DNA of 64,000 nucleotides. Origin: an uncultured Sedimentitalea sp. (GTDB lineage Bacteria; Pseudomonadota; Alphaproteobacteria; Rhodobacterales; Rhodobacteraceae). Positions 8,530 through 17,865 of this stretch are shown in pieces (position 1 is the first letter of the stretch; every line of letters begins with the position of its first letter). Both the position numbers and the translations under genes were made by a program. The DNA lies in NCBI GenBank assembly GCA_947504115.1, contig CANNGH010000001.1, forward strand, positions 496,001 to 560,000. The letters run 5' to 3'. The notes under the pieces are model-generated. The model was not told the DNA's origin. It saw only the letters and a program-made list of their open reading frames with translations, and ran no database searches.

Positions 8530-9726
8530 ATGCTGAGGAAACTGGCCTTGGGAACCGCGCTTGGCGCATTGGCCGCCGGTGGGGCGCTTGCGCAGGACAT
8601 CGACGTCAAGCTGGGCGTTCTGAACGACCGCTCGGGCGTCTATGCCGACATCGCCGGCGAAGGCTCGGTCGTTGCGACGCGGATGGCGGTCGAAGATTTC
8701 AAGGCGGCCGAAAAGGGGCTGAACGTCGAGGTGATTTCCGCCGACCACCAGAATAAGCCCGATGTGGGCTCGAACATCGCCCGCCAGTGGTACGATCAGG
8801 ACGGGGTGAATGCCATCGTGGACGTGCCGACATCGTCGGTGGCACTGGCCGTTGCGCAGATCACGGCGGACAAGAACGGGGTGTTCCTGGCCTCCGGACC
8901 CGGATCGACCGAACTGACGCGCGAACAATGCAAGCCGACCACGATCCATTGGACCTACGACACCGCCGCGCTGGCCAACGGCACCGGCAAGGCCGTGACC
9001 GAGGCGGGCGGCAAGAAATGGTTCTTTTTGACGGCGGATTATGCCTTTGGCCATTCGCTCGAGGAAAACACGTCGAACGTGGTGAAGGAAAGCGGCGGCG
9101 AGGTCGTGGGCAGCGTCGATGTGCCGTTCCCGGCGACCGATTTCTCGTCCTTCCTGTTGCAGGCGCAATCCAGCGGCGCGGATGTGATCGGACTGGCCAA
9201 TGCCGGTGGCGACACCATCAACGCGATCAAGCAGGCGTCGGAATTCGGCATCACGCAGGCGGGGCAGAAGCTGGCCGGGCTGCTGATCTTCATCAACGAC
9301 ATCCATGCGCTGGGCGCACAGACGGCGCAAGGCCTGCAGATGACCAGCGCCTTCTACTGGGACACCGACGACGAAACCCGCGACTGGTCGGCCCGGTTCG
9401 AGGAGCAGATGAACAAGAAGCCGTCGATGGTGCATGCGGGCGTTTATTCCGCCGTGATGCACTATCTTGGCGCTGTCGAGGCCACGGGCGGCACCGATGG
9501 CGACCAAATCGCCGCCTGGATGAAGGAAAACCCCTATGAGGACGCGCTGATGGGCCAGGTGCAGGTGCGCGGCGACGGGCGCGCTGTGCACGACATGTAT
9601 CTGTTCGAAGTGAAAACCCCCGACGAATCCGAGGGCGAATGGGACCTGCTCAAGAAGGTTTCGACCATTCCCGGCGATCAGGCGTTCCTGCCGATGCTGG
9701 ACGAATGCGATTTCACCAAGGAATAA
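8530..9726 (+). CDS. livK: ABC transporter periplasmic substrate-binding protein (LivK-like)
   Basis: Solute receptor of the Liv-type importer, 398 residues, with a Sec signal peptide (MLRKLALGTALGALAAGGALAQ, cleavage near residue 22) and a type I periplasmic-binding-protein fold. It begins with the family's IKLGVL-like strand (VKLGVLNDRSGVYADIAG). The excellent AAGGAGG ribosome site, and hairpins on both sides of the cistron, suit the high expression expected of a binding protein. Its position inside the operon, between the ATPases and the permeases, is unusual compared with the more common livK-first order. The ligand cannot be named from sequence. Confidence 0.9.
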   Translation: MLRKLALGTALGALAAGGALAQDIDVKLGVLNDRSGVYADIAGEGSVVATRMAVEDFKAAEKGLNVEVISADHQNKPDVGSNIARQWYDQDGVNAIVDVPTSSVALAVAQITADKNGVFLASGPGSTELTREQCKPTTIHWTYDTAALANGTGKAVTEAGGKKWFFLTADYAFGHSLEENTSNVVKESGGEVVGSVDVPFPATDFSSFLLQAQSSGADVIGLANAGGDTINAIKQASEFGITQAGQKLAGLLIFINDIHALGAQTAQGLQMTSAFYWDTDDETRDWSARFEEQMNKKPSMVHAGVYSAVMHYLGAVEATGGTDGDQIAAWMKENPYEDALMGQVQVRGDGRAVHDMYLFEVKTPDESEGEWDLLKKVSTIPGDQAFLPMLDECDFTKE

Positions 9727-9734
9727 GCAACGCG

Positions 9735-9764
9735 ACGATGCGCCGGAATTGTCCGGCGCATCGT
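9735..9764 (+). other. 13-bp stem-loop downstream of livK
   Basis: ACGATGCGCCGGA (9735-9747), loop ATTG, then TCCGGCGCATCGT (9752-9764): a perfect 13-bp stem nine bases after the livK stop, with no U-run. Hairpins of this kind commonly protect the binding-protein mRNA 3' end and lower expression of the downstream permease genes. Confidence 0.6.
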
Positions 9765-9792
9765 GCAACAGGCTGACGACGGAAAGGCCCGC

Positions 9793-10680
9793 ATGTTCGA
9801 ACTTCTTGGTATTCCACCGCAGGCATTGCTGGGCCAGTTGCTGCTGGGCCTGATCAACGGGTCGTTCTACGCCGTGCTGTCGCTGGGGCTGGCGGTGATT
9901 TTCGGCCTGCTCAACATCATCAACTTCGCCCATGGCGCGCTCTACATGATGGGGGCGTTCGTGGCGTGGATGCTGCTGAACTATGCGGGTATCGGTTACT
10001 GGCCGGCGCTGATCCTCGCGCCGCTGATCGTGGGCGTCTTCGGCATCGTGCTGGAGCGGCTGATGCTGTCGCGGCTTTACCATCTGGACCACCTCTACGG
10101 GCTGCTGCTGACCTTCGGACTGGCGCTGATCATCCAGGGGTTGTTCCGCAATTATTACGGCATTTCCGGTCTGCCCTATCGCATCCCCGATGCGCTGTCG
10201 GGTGGATATAACCTTGGCTTCATGTTCCTGCCGAAATATCGCGGCTGGGTGGTCGTGGCCTCGCTGGTCGTCTGTTTCGGCACCTGGTTCATGATCGAGA
10301 AGACCCGCCTTGGCGCCTATCTGCGCGCCGCGACCGAAAATCCGGTGCTGGTCGGGGCGTTCGGGGTGAACGTGCCGCTGATGATCATGCTGACCTATGG
10401 ATTCGGCGTGGCGCTGGCCGGGTTCGCCGGGGTACTGGCCGCGCCGATCTATTCGGTCAATCCCAACATGGGCGCGGATCTGATCATCGTCGTCTTTGCC
10501 GTCGTCGTGATCGGCGGGATGGGGTCGATCATGGGCGCGATCCTGACGGGCTATTTCCTCGGCCTGATCGAGGGGCTGACGCGGGTGTTCTATCCCGAAG
10601 GCTCGGCCGTGGTGATCTTCGTCATCATGGCCATCGTGTTGTTGTTCAAGCCCGAAGGGCTGTTCGGGAGGGCCGCCTGA
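9793..10680 (+). CDS. livH: Branched-chain-type ABC transporter permease LivH
   Basis: Inner-membrane channel subunit, 295 residues, about eight helices. LivH features are FYAVLSLGLAVIFGLLNIINFAHG near the N-terminus and the conserved VVIGGMGSIMGAILTGYFLGLIEG loop near the C-terminus. The start at 9793 is chosen because GGAAAGG lies at 9781-9787. Upstream in-frame codons are polar and overlap the hairpin region. The stop overlaps the livM start by one base (TGATG). Confidence 0.92.
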   Translation: MFELLGIPPQALLGQLLLGLINGSFYAVLSLGLAVIFGLLNIINFAHGALYMMGAFVAWMLLNYAGIGYWPALILAPLIVGVFGIVLERLMLSRLYHLDHLYGLLLTFGLALIIQGLFRNYYGISGLPYRIPDALSGGYNLGFMFLPKYRGWVVVASLVVCFGTWFMIEKTRLGAYLRAATENPVLVGAFGVNVPLMIMLTYGFGVALAGFAGVLAAPIYSVNPNMGADLIIVVFAVVVIGGMGSIMGAILTGYFLGLIEGLTRVFYPEGSAVVIFVIMAIVLLFKPEGLFGRAA

Positions 10681-11654
10681 TGGCGATGAGCGATACCGGC
10701 ATCACGCGTCCGGCGGCGCAGCAGGCGGGAATGCCGATGCTGCACAAGATCATCTTCCTTGTGCTGCTGGTGTTTCTGGCGGTGCTGCCCTTCATGGTCT
10801 ATCCCGTCTTCGCGATGAAGCTGATGTGTTTCGCGCTGTTCGCGGCGGCCTTCAACCTGTTGCTGGGCTTTGGCGGGTTGCTGTCCTTTGGCCATGCCGC
10901 ATTTTTCGGAAGCGCCAGCTATGTCGCCGCCCACGCCGCAAAGGTCTGGGGCCTGACGCCGGAACTCGCGGTGCTGAGCGGCACCGTGGCTGCGGCGATC
11001 CTGGGGCTGGCAATCGGTGCATTGGCGATCCGCCGGCAGGGGATCTATTTCGCCATGGTCACGCTGGCCTTTGCGCAGATGGTTTATTTCGTGGCGCTTC
11101 AGGCGCAGTTCACCGGTGGCGAGGACGGCATCCAGTCGGTGCCGCGCGGCGATCTGTTCGGGCTGATTTCACTGCGCGACAACGTCTCGCTCTATTTCTT
11201 CGTGCTGGCCGTGACTTTCGGTGGCGTGCTGATGCTCTACCGCATCGTCCATTCGCCGTTCGGGCAGGTGCTGAAAGCCATCCGCGAGAACGAGCCGCGT
11301 GCGATCTCGCTAGGCTACAACGTCAACCGCTACAAGCTGATGGTATTCACCCTCTCGGCCACGTTCGCCGGGCTGGCGGGTGCGACCAAATCGCAGGTGT
11401 TTCAGCTCGCGTCGCTGACCGACGTGCACTGGACCATGTCGGGCGAGGTGGTTCTGATGACGCTGCTGGGCGGCATGGGCACGATTTTCGGCCCGCTGGT
11501 GGGGGCGGCGATCATCGTCACGATGCAGAACTATCTGGCGACCTTCGGCGCGTGGGTGACGGTGATCCAGGGCGTGATCTTCGTGATCGGCGTGATGCTG
11601 TTCCGCGAGGGCATCGTCGGTGTGATCGCGCGCTGGATCAAGCGGCCTCTCTGA
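10680..11654 (+). CDS. livM: Branched-chain-type ABC transporter permease LivM
   Basis: Second membrane subunit, 324 residues. Typical LivM segments are FNLLLGFGGLLSFGHAAFFG near residue 60, LAIRRQGIYFAMVTLAFAQM, AIRENEPRAISLGYN and LLGGMGTIFGPLVGA. Translation is coupled to livH through a TGATG overlap. It is the last gene of the operon: its stop codon directly abuts the stop of the convergent exporter gene at 11655, with no intergenic base and no terminator. Confidence 0.92.
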   Translation: MAMSDTGITRPAAQQAGMPMLHKIIFLVLLVFLAVLPFMVYPVFAMKLMCFALFAAAFNLLLGFGGLLSFGHAAFFGSASYVAAHAAKVWGLTPELAVLSGTVAAAILGLAIGALAIRRQGIYFAMVTLAFAQMVYFVALQAQFTGGEDGIQSVPRGDLFGLISLRDNVSLYFFVLAVTFGGVLMLYRIVHSPFGQVLKAIRENEPRAISLGYNVNRYKLMVFTLSATFAGLAGATKSQVFQLASLTDVHWTMSGEVVLMTLLGGMGTIFGPLVGAAIIVTMQNYLATFGAWVTVIQGVIFVIGVMLFREGIVGVIARWIKRPL

Positions 11655-12878
11655 TCACGGCTCGGCATATACCGGGAGACGGCGGAAGATCGCATAGGAC
11701 AGGCTGGCGACGACACCCATCGTCGGGATCAGCACTGCCGCCGCGATCACCGGATCGGGAAACAGCGCGGCCAACGACCCCATGACCAGCCCCGCGCCCA
11801 TCTGCATGAATCCCATCAGCGACGAGGCAGCCCCCGCGATATGGGGAAACGGCGCAAGCGCCGAGGTGGTCATCGCCGGCATCACGAAAGAAACGCCGAA
11901 GGAGTAAAGCCCGATCGGCCCCATGACGCGCAGCAGGCTCGGCTCGCCCCAGAACAGCGTGACGAAGGCGAGGCTGCCTGCCAGGATGAAGCCCAGCCCC
12001 GGCGCGACGAGGCGGCTGGCGTCAAAGCGCTTCATCAGGCGGCGCACGGTCAGCGATCCGATGAAAAAGCTGCCCGATTGCAATATCATCGCCAGCCCGA
12101 AATGCGCCGGCGACAGGCCCAGATCGCCCATCAGGATGAAGGGCAGGATCGTGGCCTGCGTATAGACCGCCCCCAGCGCGCCCGCGATGGTCAGCGCCGC
12201 CGTCATGAAATGGCGGCTGGCAAACAGCGCGCCATAGGACCGCATCAGCGCGCGCAGTTTCAGGCGCGAGCGATCAGCGATCACGGTTTCATGCAGCCCG
12301 AAATGGGTGACGGCGACGACGAAACCGCCGAACAGCGTCATCGCCAGAAACAGCGATTGCCAGCCCGCCCAGGTTACCAGAACCCCGCCGATGGTCGGCG
12401 ACAGGGCAGGGGCGATGGCCAGGATGATGCCGATCAGGTTCATGATCTCCGGGGATTCGTTGCCCTTGAACTGGTCGCGCACGATGGCGCGCGAAATCGC
12501 CACACCGGCCGACGCGCCGACGCCCTGCAGGAACCGCGCGATCAGAAAGACCTCGATATTGGGCGCGAACAGGGCCAGCAGGCTGGCGCCACCGAAGATG
12601 CCCATGAAGGCGGTGATGATCGGCCGCCGCCCCAGCGCGTCCGAGACCGGCCCCGCGATGAGCTGGGCGAAGGCGAACCCGGCGAAATACAGTGTCAGGG
12701 TCATCTTGACCACGCCTTGCGTCGTGCCGAAGGCGTGGACGATTTCCGGCATCGCAGGTGTATAGAGCGCCATGCCGATGGGCCCGATTGCGACGAACAG
12801 CGCACCGATCAGGCTGACGCGCAGCGCGCTCATCCGCGGCGCGTCGGGGCGGATCATTGCGGGTTCGGCAACGCTCAT
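11655..12878 (-). CDS. Bcr/CflA-family multidrug MFS exporter
   Basis: Twelve-helix major facilitator superfamily drug:proton antiporter of the DHA1 Bcr/CflA type, 407 residues. Motif A appears between helices 2 and 3 (AGPVSDALGRRPII). An antiporter-type motif C-like stretch is seen in helix 5 (IAPALSPTIGGVL). Transcribed right after the marR-type gene with a four-base overlap, so the MarR protein probably represses both genes and is released by an exported compound. Substrates unknown. Confidence 0.9.
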   Translation of the reverse strand: MSVAEPAMIRPDAPRMSALRVSLIGALFVAIGPIGMALYTPAMPEIVHAFGTTQGVVKMTLTLYFAGFAFAQLIAGPVSDALGRRPIITAFMGIFGGASLLALFAPNIEVFLIARFLQGVGASAGVAISRAIVRDQFKGNESPEIMNLIGIILAIAPALSPTIGGVLVTWAGWQSLFLAMTLFGGFVVAVTHFGLHETVIADRSRLKLRALMRSYGALFASRHFMTAALTIAGALGAVYTQATILPFILMGDLGLSPAHFGLAMILQSGSFFIGSLTVRRLMKRFDASRLVAPGLGFILAGSLAFVTLFWGEPSLLRVMGPIGLYSFGVSFVMPAMTTSALAPFPHIAGAASSLMGFMQMGAGLVMGSLAALFPDPVIAAAVLIPTMGVVASLSYAIFRRLPVYAEP

Positions 12879-13345
12879 GCGGCACCTCCGGTTTTGCGGG
12901 CCTGACGGGATGCGATCTGGTTGTTGCGTATCATGCGCAGGCTATCGCGGAACCGGTCCCAATCGTCGTCCGACATGGCGCCGCGCATGCCCGCGCGCAC
13001 CTCGTCCCCGATGGATTTCAGCGCCCGCAACAGCGGTTCTGCGGCCTCGGTCACTTCGGCGACCTTGGCGCGGCGATCGTCGGGGTCGGGGCTGCGGCGT
13101 ATCACACCGGCCGCTTCCAGACGGTCGAGATATACCGTGACGCTCATCCGGCTTTGCGCCGAGACATCGGCCAGACAATTCTGCCGGATCGGCCCCGACC
13201 GCGCCACCGTCGCCAATGTGCGCGCCTCGCCGGGCGTGATGCCAAGCTCCGCGGCGGCGACGCGGCGCTCGAACTCGGCCCGGATCATGCGCGAGATGTC
13301 GAGCAGCAGGAAGGCCGGGCTTTCGGGGTCGATCAGGGGTTTCAT
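12875..13345 (-). CDS. MarR-family transcriptional regulator
   Basis: Winged helix-turn-helix repressor, 156 residues with the start used here. The MarR core is visible: LGITPGEARTLATVARSG, a recognition region (QSRMSVTVYLDRLEAAGVI) and a wing (RSPDPDDRRAKVAEVTEAA). The longer reading frame begins at an ATG at 13375. That codon overlaps the best -10 element of the promoter, so the ATG at 13345 (MKPLID) is preferred. The stop overlaps the exporter start by four bases, indicating a co-regulated pair. Confidence 0.88.
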   Translation of the reverse strand: MKPLIDPESPAFLLLDISRMIRAEFERRVAAAELGITPGEARTLATVARSGPIRQNCLADVSAQSRMSVTVYLDRLEAAGVIRRSPDPDDRRAKVAEVTEAAEPLLRALKSIGDEVRAGMRGAMSDDDWDRFRDSLRMIRNNQIASRQARKTGGAA

Positions 13346-13374
13346 GATGCGCGAATCCAAATTTGTATCGCGCA

Positions 13375-13403
13375 TATATAATATGTATTATTTACTAATC
13401 AAC
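13375..13403 (-). promoter_or_regulatory. Sigma-70-type promoter of the marR-exporter operon
   Basis: Reading the minus strand: TTGATT (13403-13398), a 17-base spacer, and TATATA (13380-13375), in a strikingly AT-rich patch for this genome. The spacer holds dyad-like AT-rich repeats that could be the MarR operator. It places transcription start near 13368 and rules against translation starting at 13375. Confidence 0.55.
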
Positions 13404-13433
13404 CGCGGATTTTCCCGGCAAAGGGGCGCGGTG

Positions 13434-13871
13434 TCACACCACCATGACCGGCATCGGCGCGAGGCCGGTAACCTTGTGCGACACGCTGCCCAGCAGATAG
13501 CCCTCGACCGAGCCCATGCCGCGGCTGCCCATGATGATCAGGTCGTGTTCGTGCTGCCGCGCGAAGGCCACGATGGTGCGCGCCGGTTGCCCGACCTTGG
13601 CGAAGGCGCGCATGTCGGTGATGCCCTCGTCGGTCAGAACCTTCTTGCCATACTCGGCCACCTCGCGGGCGTATTCGCGCATGTTGTCGTCCATGTTTCC
13701 GGGGTCCGACGCGCGCACCATGGAAAACGACGCCTCCAGCATCGAGTGGTGGCGATAGACGGTCAGGATGGTGATCCGTGCATCGCACAGCTTGGCCAGT
13801 TGCGCCGCTTTGCGCAGCGCCTCTTCGCCGCTGACCGATCCGTCGAAAGGAACGAGGATTTTCTTGAACAT
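13434..13871 (-). CDS. UspA-family universal stress protein linked to TRAP transporter
   Basis: Single-domain universal stress protein, 145 residues, with the ATP-binding signature G-x2-G-x9-G-S (IIMGSRGMGSVEGYLLGSVS) near the C-terminus. It has a good Shine-Dalgarno (AAGGAAAG) and follows dctM by nine bases. UspA proteins encoded behind TRAP genes are known from the TeaABC-TeaD ectoine system, where TeaD is a nucleotide-binding regulator of transport. A similar role is inferred here. Confidence 0.9.
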   Translation of the reverse strand: MFKKILVPFDGSVSGEEALRKAAQLAKLCDARITILTVYRHHSMLEASFSMVRASDPGNMDDNMREYAREVAEYGKKVLTDEGITDMRAFAKVGQPARTIVAFARQHEHDLIIMGSRGMGSVEGYLLGSVSHKVTGLAPMPVMVV

Positions 13872-13880
13872 GGTCTTTCC

Positions 13881-15167
13881 TTACTTGGCAAAGGCCAGAT
13901 CACGCAGGAACAGGGCGATCTGCGGAAACATGATCAGCGCCGCCGACACGCCAAGCAGGATGATGATGAAGGGCGGCGTGCCACGGATCACGTCGATATA
14001 GGGCCGTTTGAAAACGGCGATGGCCGTGAAGATGTCGCAACCGAAGGGCGGCGTGGCCGACCCGATCGCCACCTGCAGCGTGATGATCGTGCCAACCAGC
14101 ACCGGATCCAGTCCGACGCTGTTGACCACCGGCGCGAAGATCGGCACCAGCACAAGGATCACCACGATGGGATCCACGAACATGCAGCCGATGAAGAACG
14201 CGATGGAGATCACCACCAGAACGCCGATCTGGCCCATCTCGTCGATGCCGATGCCTGCCAGAATGGCCTGCGGGATCTGCGCGAACGAGATCACCCAGGA
14301 AAACGCCGCGCCCGCGCCGACCAGGATGAACACGACGGCGGTGATCAACCCAGTGGATTTGGCGGTGTCGTAAAGCCCGGCGAAATCAAGCTCGCGGAAC
14401 ACCACCATTTCAAGGAACAGCGCGTAAAGCACGCAGGCCGCCGCCGCCTCGGTGGGGGAAAAGATGCCGCCATAGATGCCGCCGATGATGATGACCGGAA
14501 AGCCCAGCGGCCAAAGCGCGCGCTGCACCGAGATCAGACGCTCCTTCCACGAGGTTTTAGGCTCGGTCGGGACCTTGTTGCGGACCGCGTAGATCCAGGA
14601 ATAGATCGAGAACAGCACGAGGATCAGCAGGCCGGGTCCGATCCCGGCGATGAATAATTCGGCGATCGACGTGTTCGAGACGACGCCATAGATGATCATC
14701 CCGATCGAGGGCGGGATCAGGAATGCGATATCCGAGGAATTGACGATCAGCGCCAGAATGAAACTGTCCTTGTAGCCCGCTTTCAGCATGCGCGGGCGCA
14801 GGGGCGAGCCGATGGCGACCACGGTGGCCTGTGTCGAACCGGACACCGCGCCGAACATGGTGCAGGCGGCGGCGGTGGATACGGCAAGCCCGCCGCGCAT
14901 GTGCCCGACAAAGGACATCACCAGATCGATCAGGCGCCCCGCCGACTGGCCGCGCGTCATGATGTCGGCGGCCAGAATGAACATCGGCACCGCGATCAGC
15001 GAGGCCGGGCGGATTCCGCCCATCATCTGCTGCACCATGGTTTCCATCTGCCCCATCCCGCCAAACAACGAGTAGAAACCGACGAAGGCGCCGACGATCA
15101 GCGGGATCATCATGGGAAAGCCCAGCAGCAGCAGGACGATCATGATGGAGAAAATGGTAATGGCCAT
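13881..15167 (-). CDS. dctM: TRAP transporter large permease (DctM family), second system
   Basis: Large membrane subunit, 428 residues. DctM features include the FGAVSGSTQATVVAIG segment, IPPSIGMIIYGVVSN and TPPFGCDIFTAIAVF. It starts 12 bases after the dctQ stop and is followed by the uspA gene. Its P-Q-M gene order matches the first TRAP operon, but the sequence clearly differs, so this is a separate transporter and not a recent duplication. Confidence 0.93.
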   Translation of the reverse strand: MAITIFSIMIVLLLLGFPMMIPLIVGAFVGFYSLFGGMGQMETMVQQMMGGIRPASLIAVPMFILAADIMTRGQSAGRLIDLVMSFVGHMRGGLAVSTAAACTMFGAVSGSTQATVVAIGSPLRPRMLKAGYKDSFILALIVNSSDIAFLIPPSIGMIIYGVVSNTSIAELFIAGIGPGLLILVLFSIYSWIYAVRNKVPTEPKTSWKERLISVQRALWPLGFPVIIIGGIYGGIFSPTEAAAACVLYALFLEMVVFRELDFAGLYDTAKSTGLITAVVFILVGAGAAFSWVISFAQIPQAILAGIGIDEMGQIGVLVVISIAFFIGCMFVDPIVVILVLVPIFAPVVNSVGLDPVLVGTIITLQVAIGSATPPFGCDIFTAIAVFKRPYIDVIRGTPPFIIILLGVSAALIMFPQIALFLRDLAFAK

Positions 15168-15179
15168 GCCGCGCGCCCC

Positions 15180-15806
15180 TCAGACTTCGAATTCGTCGTC
15201 ATCATATCCCTCGAGCACGTTGGTCGAGAGATAGATGTCGCGTTGAATCATGTTCTTGATCGCAGTCAGCAGATATTGCGCGCCGGTCATGAAGAACCCG
15301 ACCGGCACCCAGACATAGATCAGCCAGACCGGGATTTGCAGCGAGGGCAACACCCGTCCGCGCCCCGCCTGCGTCAGGATGTATTGCAGCGCATACCATG
15401 CCAGACCGAACATGAAGACCGCCGTGACCAGCGAGATCACGATCATCAGCAACTTGCGCACCTTCGCAGGCAGCGCGTCATAGATCGCCGACATGCGGAT
15501 ATGGCGACCGTGCCGCGCCGCATAGGAGATGCCGGCGAAGGTGATCAGGATGATCAGGATGCGGTTCAGTTCTTCGGAAAAGAAGATGCTGGACTGGAGC
15601 ACGAAACGCCCCACCACATTTGCGATGGTATTCGCCGCCATCAGCAGCACGCCGGCCGCCAGCATGACGGCCTCGACCCGGCTTATCGCGTTGTCGAGTG
15701 TGCCCAGCAGACCCGGCAGATCGGATCGATAGGCCGCCGTGGGCGGATCGTCGGTCGAGGTGGTGTCGGTCTGCGATTGGGTCTGCGACTGATGATGCTC
15801 GGTCAA
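15180..15806 (-). CDS. dctQ: TRAP transporter small permease (DctQ family), second system
   Basis: Small membrane subunit, 208 residues, longer than the first DctQ because of a hydrophilic, Gln/Thr/Asp-rich N-terminus of about 30 residues and an acidic C-terminus. Four helices follow the DctQ pattern. It lies between dctP and dctM; a hairpin separates it from dctP. Confidence 0.9.
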   Translation of the reverse strand: MTEHHQSQTQSQTDTTSTDDPPTAAYRSDLPGLLGTLDNAISRVEAVMLAAGVLLMAANTIANVVGRFVLQSSIFFSEELNRILIILITFAGISYAARHGRHIRMSAIYDALPAKVRKLLMIVISLVTAVFMFGLAWYALQYILTQAGRGRVLPSLQIPVWLIYVWVPVGFFMTGAQYLLTAIKNMIQRDIYLSTNVLEGYDDDEFEV

Positions 15807-15836
15807 GCGCCTGTTCCTGCCTGAAAAGAAGGGAAA

Positions 15837-15859
15837 GGCGGGCGCCCGTGACGCCCGCC
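15837..15859 (-). other. Hairpin after dctP with partial U-tract
   Basis: GGCGGGCG-N7-CGCCCGCC is a perfect 8-bp stem. On the transcribed (minus) strand it is followed by TTTCCCTTCTTTTC. It therefore looks like a leaky intrinsic terminator between dctP and dctQ. That would give more binding protein than membrane subunits, as is usual for these systems. Confidence 0.55.
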
Positions 15860-15873
15860 CGCAGTTTCAGGTA

Positions 15874-16887
15874 TCACTCGACCGCCTTGAGATCCTCTTT
15901 CATCTGGTCGAGGATCTTCTGACCCGACTCGCCGGTCATCTCGATAAAGGCATCCTCGACCTGCGTCGCGGTTTCCTTGAAAGGCTCGCGCTCTTCTTCG
16001 GTCAGGAATGTGACCACCATATCGGGATTGGCCTCTTTGATAGCCTCGATGGATTCCTCGGTCAGGCCGCGCTGATAGTCTAGAATATACTCGAACGCAG
16101 CGTCGGATGCGTCACGGACGACCTGTTTGTCTTCATCGGACAGACCGTCGAAGAAATCCTTGTTGGCCATCACCGCCGACGTGAAGTTGTTGTGACCGAT
16201 ATAGGTCAGGTAATCGTTCACCTCGTAATACTTGCTGGATTCGATGTAGAAGGTCGGGTTTTCCTGCCCCTGAACGAGCCCGGTTTGCAGCGCGCCATAG
16301 ATCTCGCCGGTTGGCAGCGGGGTCGGAGTTGCGCCGAACGCCTTGTAGCTTTCCACCAGCAGTGGATTGGTCATCACGCGGATCTTCATCTCGTCCAGAT
16401 CCTCGGGCGTCTTGAACGGCTCTTTCGTCGTGATACCGACCGCGCCTTCGGGGAACATGGCCAGCAGTTCAAGCCCCTGTTCGGCGTAAAGCTCGGGGAA
16501 TATTTCATGAATCGCCTTTGACGTGCGGAAGAACTCGGCCACCTTGTCCTCGTCCTGCGGCAGCAGGTAGGGCACAAAGAAGATCTGCGCCTCGGGGATC
16601 AGCGAACCGGTGAAACCAGGCGATTGATCGACGAATTGCAGAATACCGGCCTGGGTCTGCTCCATGATGTCGGCGCTTTCGCCCAGTGTGCCGAACGGGA
16701 AAAGCTGGATGGTGTGGTCGGAATTGGCCTCGACCTCTTCCTTGAATTTCTGTGCGAATTTGCCCTGAACCTCATCCATCGCCTCCTCGAAGGCATAGCG
16801 CCAGGACTCGGCGTTGGCAGCACCCGCCAGCGACAGCGTAAGGGCGGTCAGCGCGGTGCCCAGTTTCAGCGAATTCGAAATTCTCAT
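15874..16887 (-). CDS. dctP: TRAP transporter substrate-binding protein (DctP family), second system
   Basis: Periplasmic receptor, 337 residues, with Sec signal peptide (MRISNSLKLGTALTALTLSL, cleavage near AANA). The start at 16887 is fixed by an AGGAG ribosome site just upstream and by the signal peptide; the longer frame to 17007 is non-homologous. Conserved DctP elements include MKIRVMTNPLLVESYKAFGA and the LPTGEIYGALQTGLVQGQE segment. It follows the IclR gene and is opposite a P450 gene. A hydrophobic or aromatic carboxylate is a reasonable guess at the substrate but unproven. Confidence 0.92.
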   Translation of the reverse strand: MRISNSLKLGTALTALTLSLAGAANAESWRYAFEEAMDEVQGKFAQKFKEEVEANSDHTIQLFPFGTLGESADIMEQTQAGILQFVDQSPGFTGSLIPEAQIFFVPYLLPQDEDKVAEFFRTSKAIHEIFPELYAEQGLELLAMFPEGAVGITTKEPFKTPEDLDEMKIRVMTNPLLVESYKAFGATPTPLPTGEIYGALQTGLVQGQENPTFYIESSKYYEVNDYLTYIGHNNFTSAVMANKDFFDGLSDEDKQVVRDASDAAFEYILDYQRGLTEESIEAIKEANPDMVVTFLTEEEREPFKETATQVEDAFIEMTGESGQKILDQMKEDLKAVE

Positions 16888-17096
16888 GCGAAAAACTCCT
16901 GTTGCAACTTCATTTTCGTTGTCGCCGCGCGATGCCGGCCACGAGGGCCGCGTCGGCGCGCATGCGATGCCTGTGCCGCTGCCTACGCATGGCGCCGGGC
17001 AGGTCACGAACCGTTTTTACGATGCCCGCCGGATTTTCGACTGTCAACCAGCGACGTGAGAATGTTGTTTTTATTCAACGTTTTTCGATAACACCT

Positions 17097-17768
17097 CTAT
17101 TCCAGCGCCGCGAACTGGGTCGTCAGCCCGTCCGCCACCGCCATGACCATGGGCGCGCAGGCGGCTTCGTCCAGATCGTTCAGCGTGACGATTCCGACCG
17201 ATGCTTCGGCCCGCGCGCCCAGACAAACCGGCACCGCAAGGCCGACCGCACCGGGCTGCAACTCGCCCCGCGTCAGCGAATATCCTCGGCTGCGCGCGGT
17301 GCGGATGGCGTCGCTGTCGGCGCGCGTTGCGGCGCGGCCCGACAGGATGGCGATGCCGGCCGCTCCTTGCGTCAGCGGATGGCGGCTGCCGTCGCGATAG
17401 CCCAGATGAATCACGCCGGTATGATCCGAGGCGGTGGCGATGGCGGTGCAGAACGCGCCCTCGGCGATGCTGCAGAATGCGGTCGCCCCGGTCTGCGCGG
17501 CCAGTTTCTCCAGCGCGGGTAGGACCATGTTGCGCAGTTGCGGATGGAACCGCGCGGCCAGCGCCACGACCTGACCGCCCAGCACGATCCGCCCGCGCGC
17601 CCCGCGCACCACAAGGCGATGCGCCTCCAGCGTCTCGACGATGCGATAGATGATGGCGCGGTGCACCTCCAGATGTTCGGCCAGTTCCGCGATGGTCAGC
17701 CCGTCGGCGCGTTCGGCGATTGCCGACAATGCGATCAGCCCGCGGTCCAGTGTCTGGAGTTTGCTCAT
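17097..17768 (-). CDS. IclR-family transcriptional regulator
   Basis: Regulator of 223 residues. The N-terminal winged helix-turn-helix (LTIAELAEHLEVHRAIIYRIVETLEAH is its core) occupies roughly residues 20-70, followed by an IclR effector-binding domain that is somewhat shorter than the usual 250-residue family length. It is divergent from the P450 gene and upstream of the second TRAP operon on the same strand, so it is placed to control both. The effector is probably the transported or oxidised compound. Confidence 0.88.
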   Translation of the reverse strand: MSKLQTLDRGLIALSAIAERADGLTIAELAEHLEVHRAIIYRIVETLEAHRLVVRGARGRIVLGGQVVALAARFHPQLRNMVLPALEKLAAQTGATAFCSIAEGAFCTAIATASDHTGVIHLGYRDGSRHPLTQGAAGIAILSGRAATRADSDAIRTARSRGYSLTRGELQPGAVGLAVPVCLGARAEASVGIVTLNDLDEAACAPMVMAVADGLTTQFAALE

Positions 17769-17806
17769 TGCGATGCCCTTTTCGCGCGCTGCTCAGGTCG
17801 ACTCGC

Positions 17807-17842
17807 TTGACCCGGAAATCCCGTTTTCACTATAATTAAACG
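17807..17842 (+). promoter_or_regulatory. P450 promoter with overlapping dyad (candidate IclR operator)
   Basis: TTGACC (17807-17812), an 18-base spacer and a consensus TATAAT (17831-17836) lie 29 bases before the P450 start. An inverted repeat CGTTT (17822-17826) / AAACG (17838-17842) straddles the -10 box, the expected place for a repressor site. The divergent IclR gene makes it the likely binder (inference). Confidence 0.6.
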
Positions 17843-17865
17843 AAACGTGCGATAAAGGTAAATTT

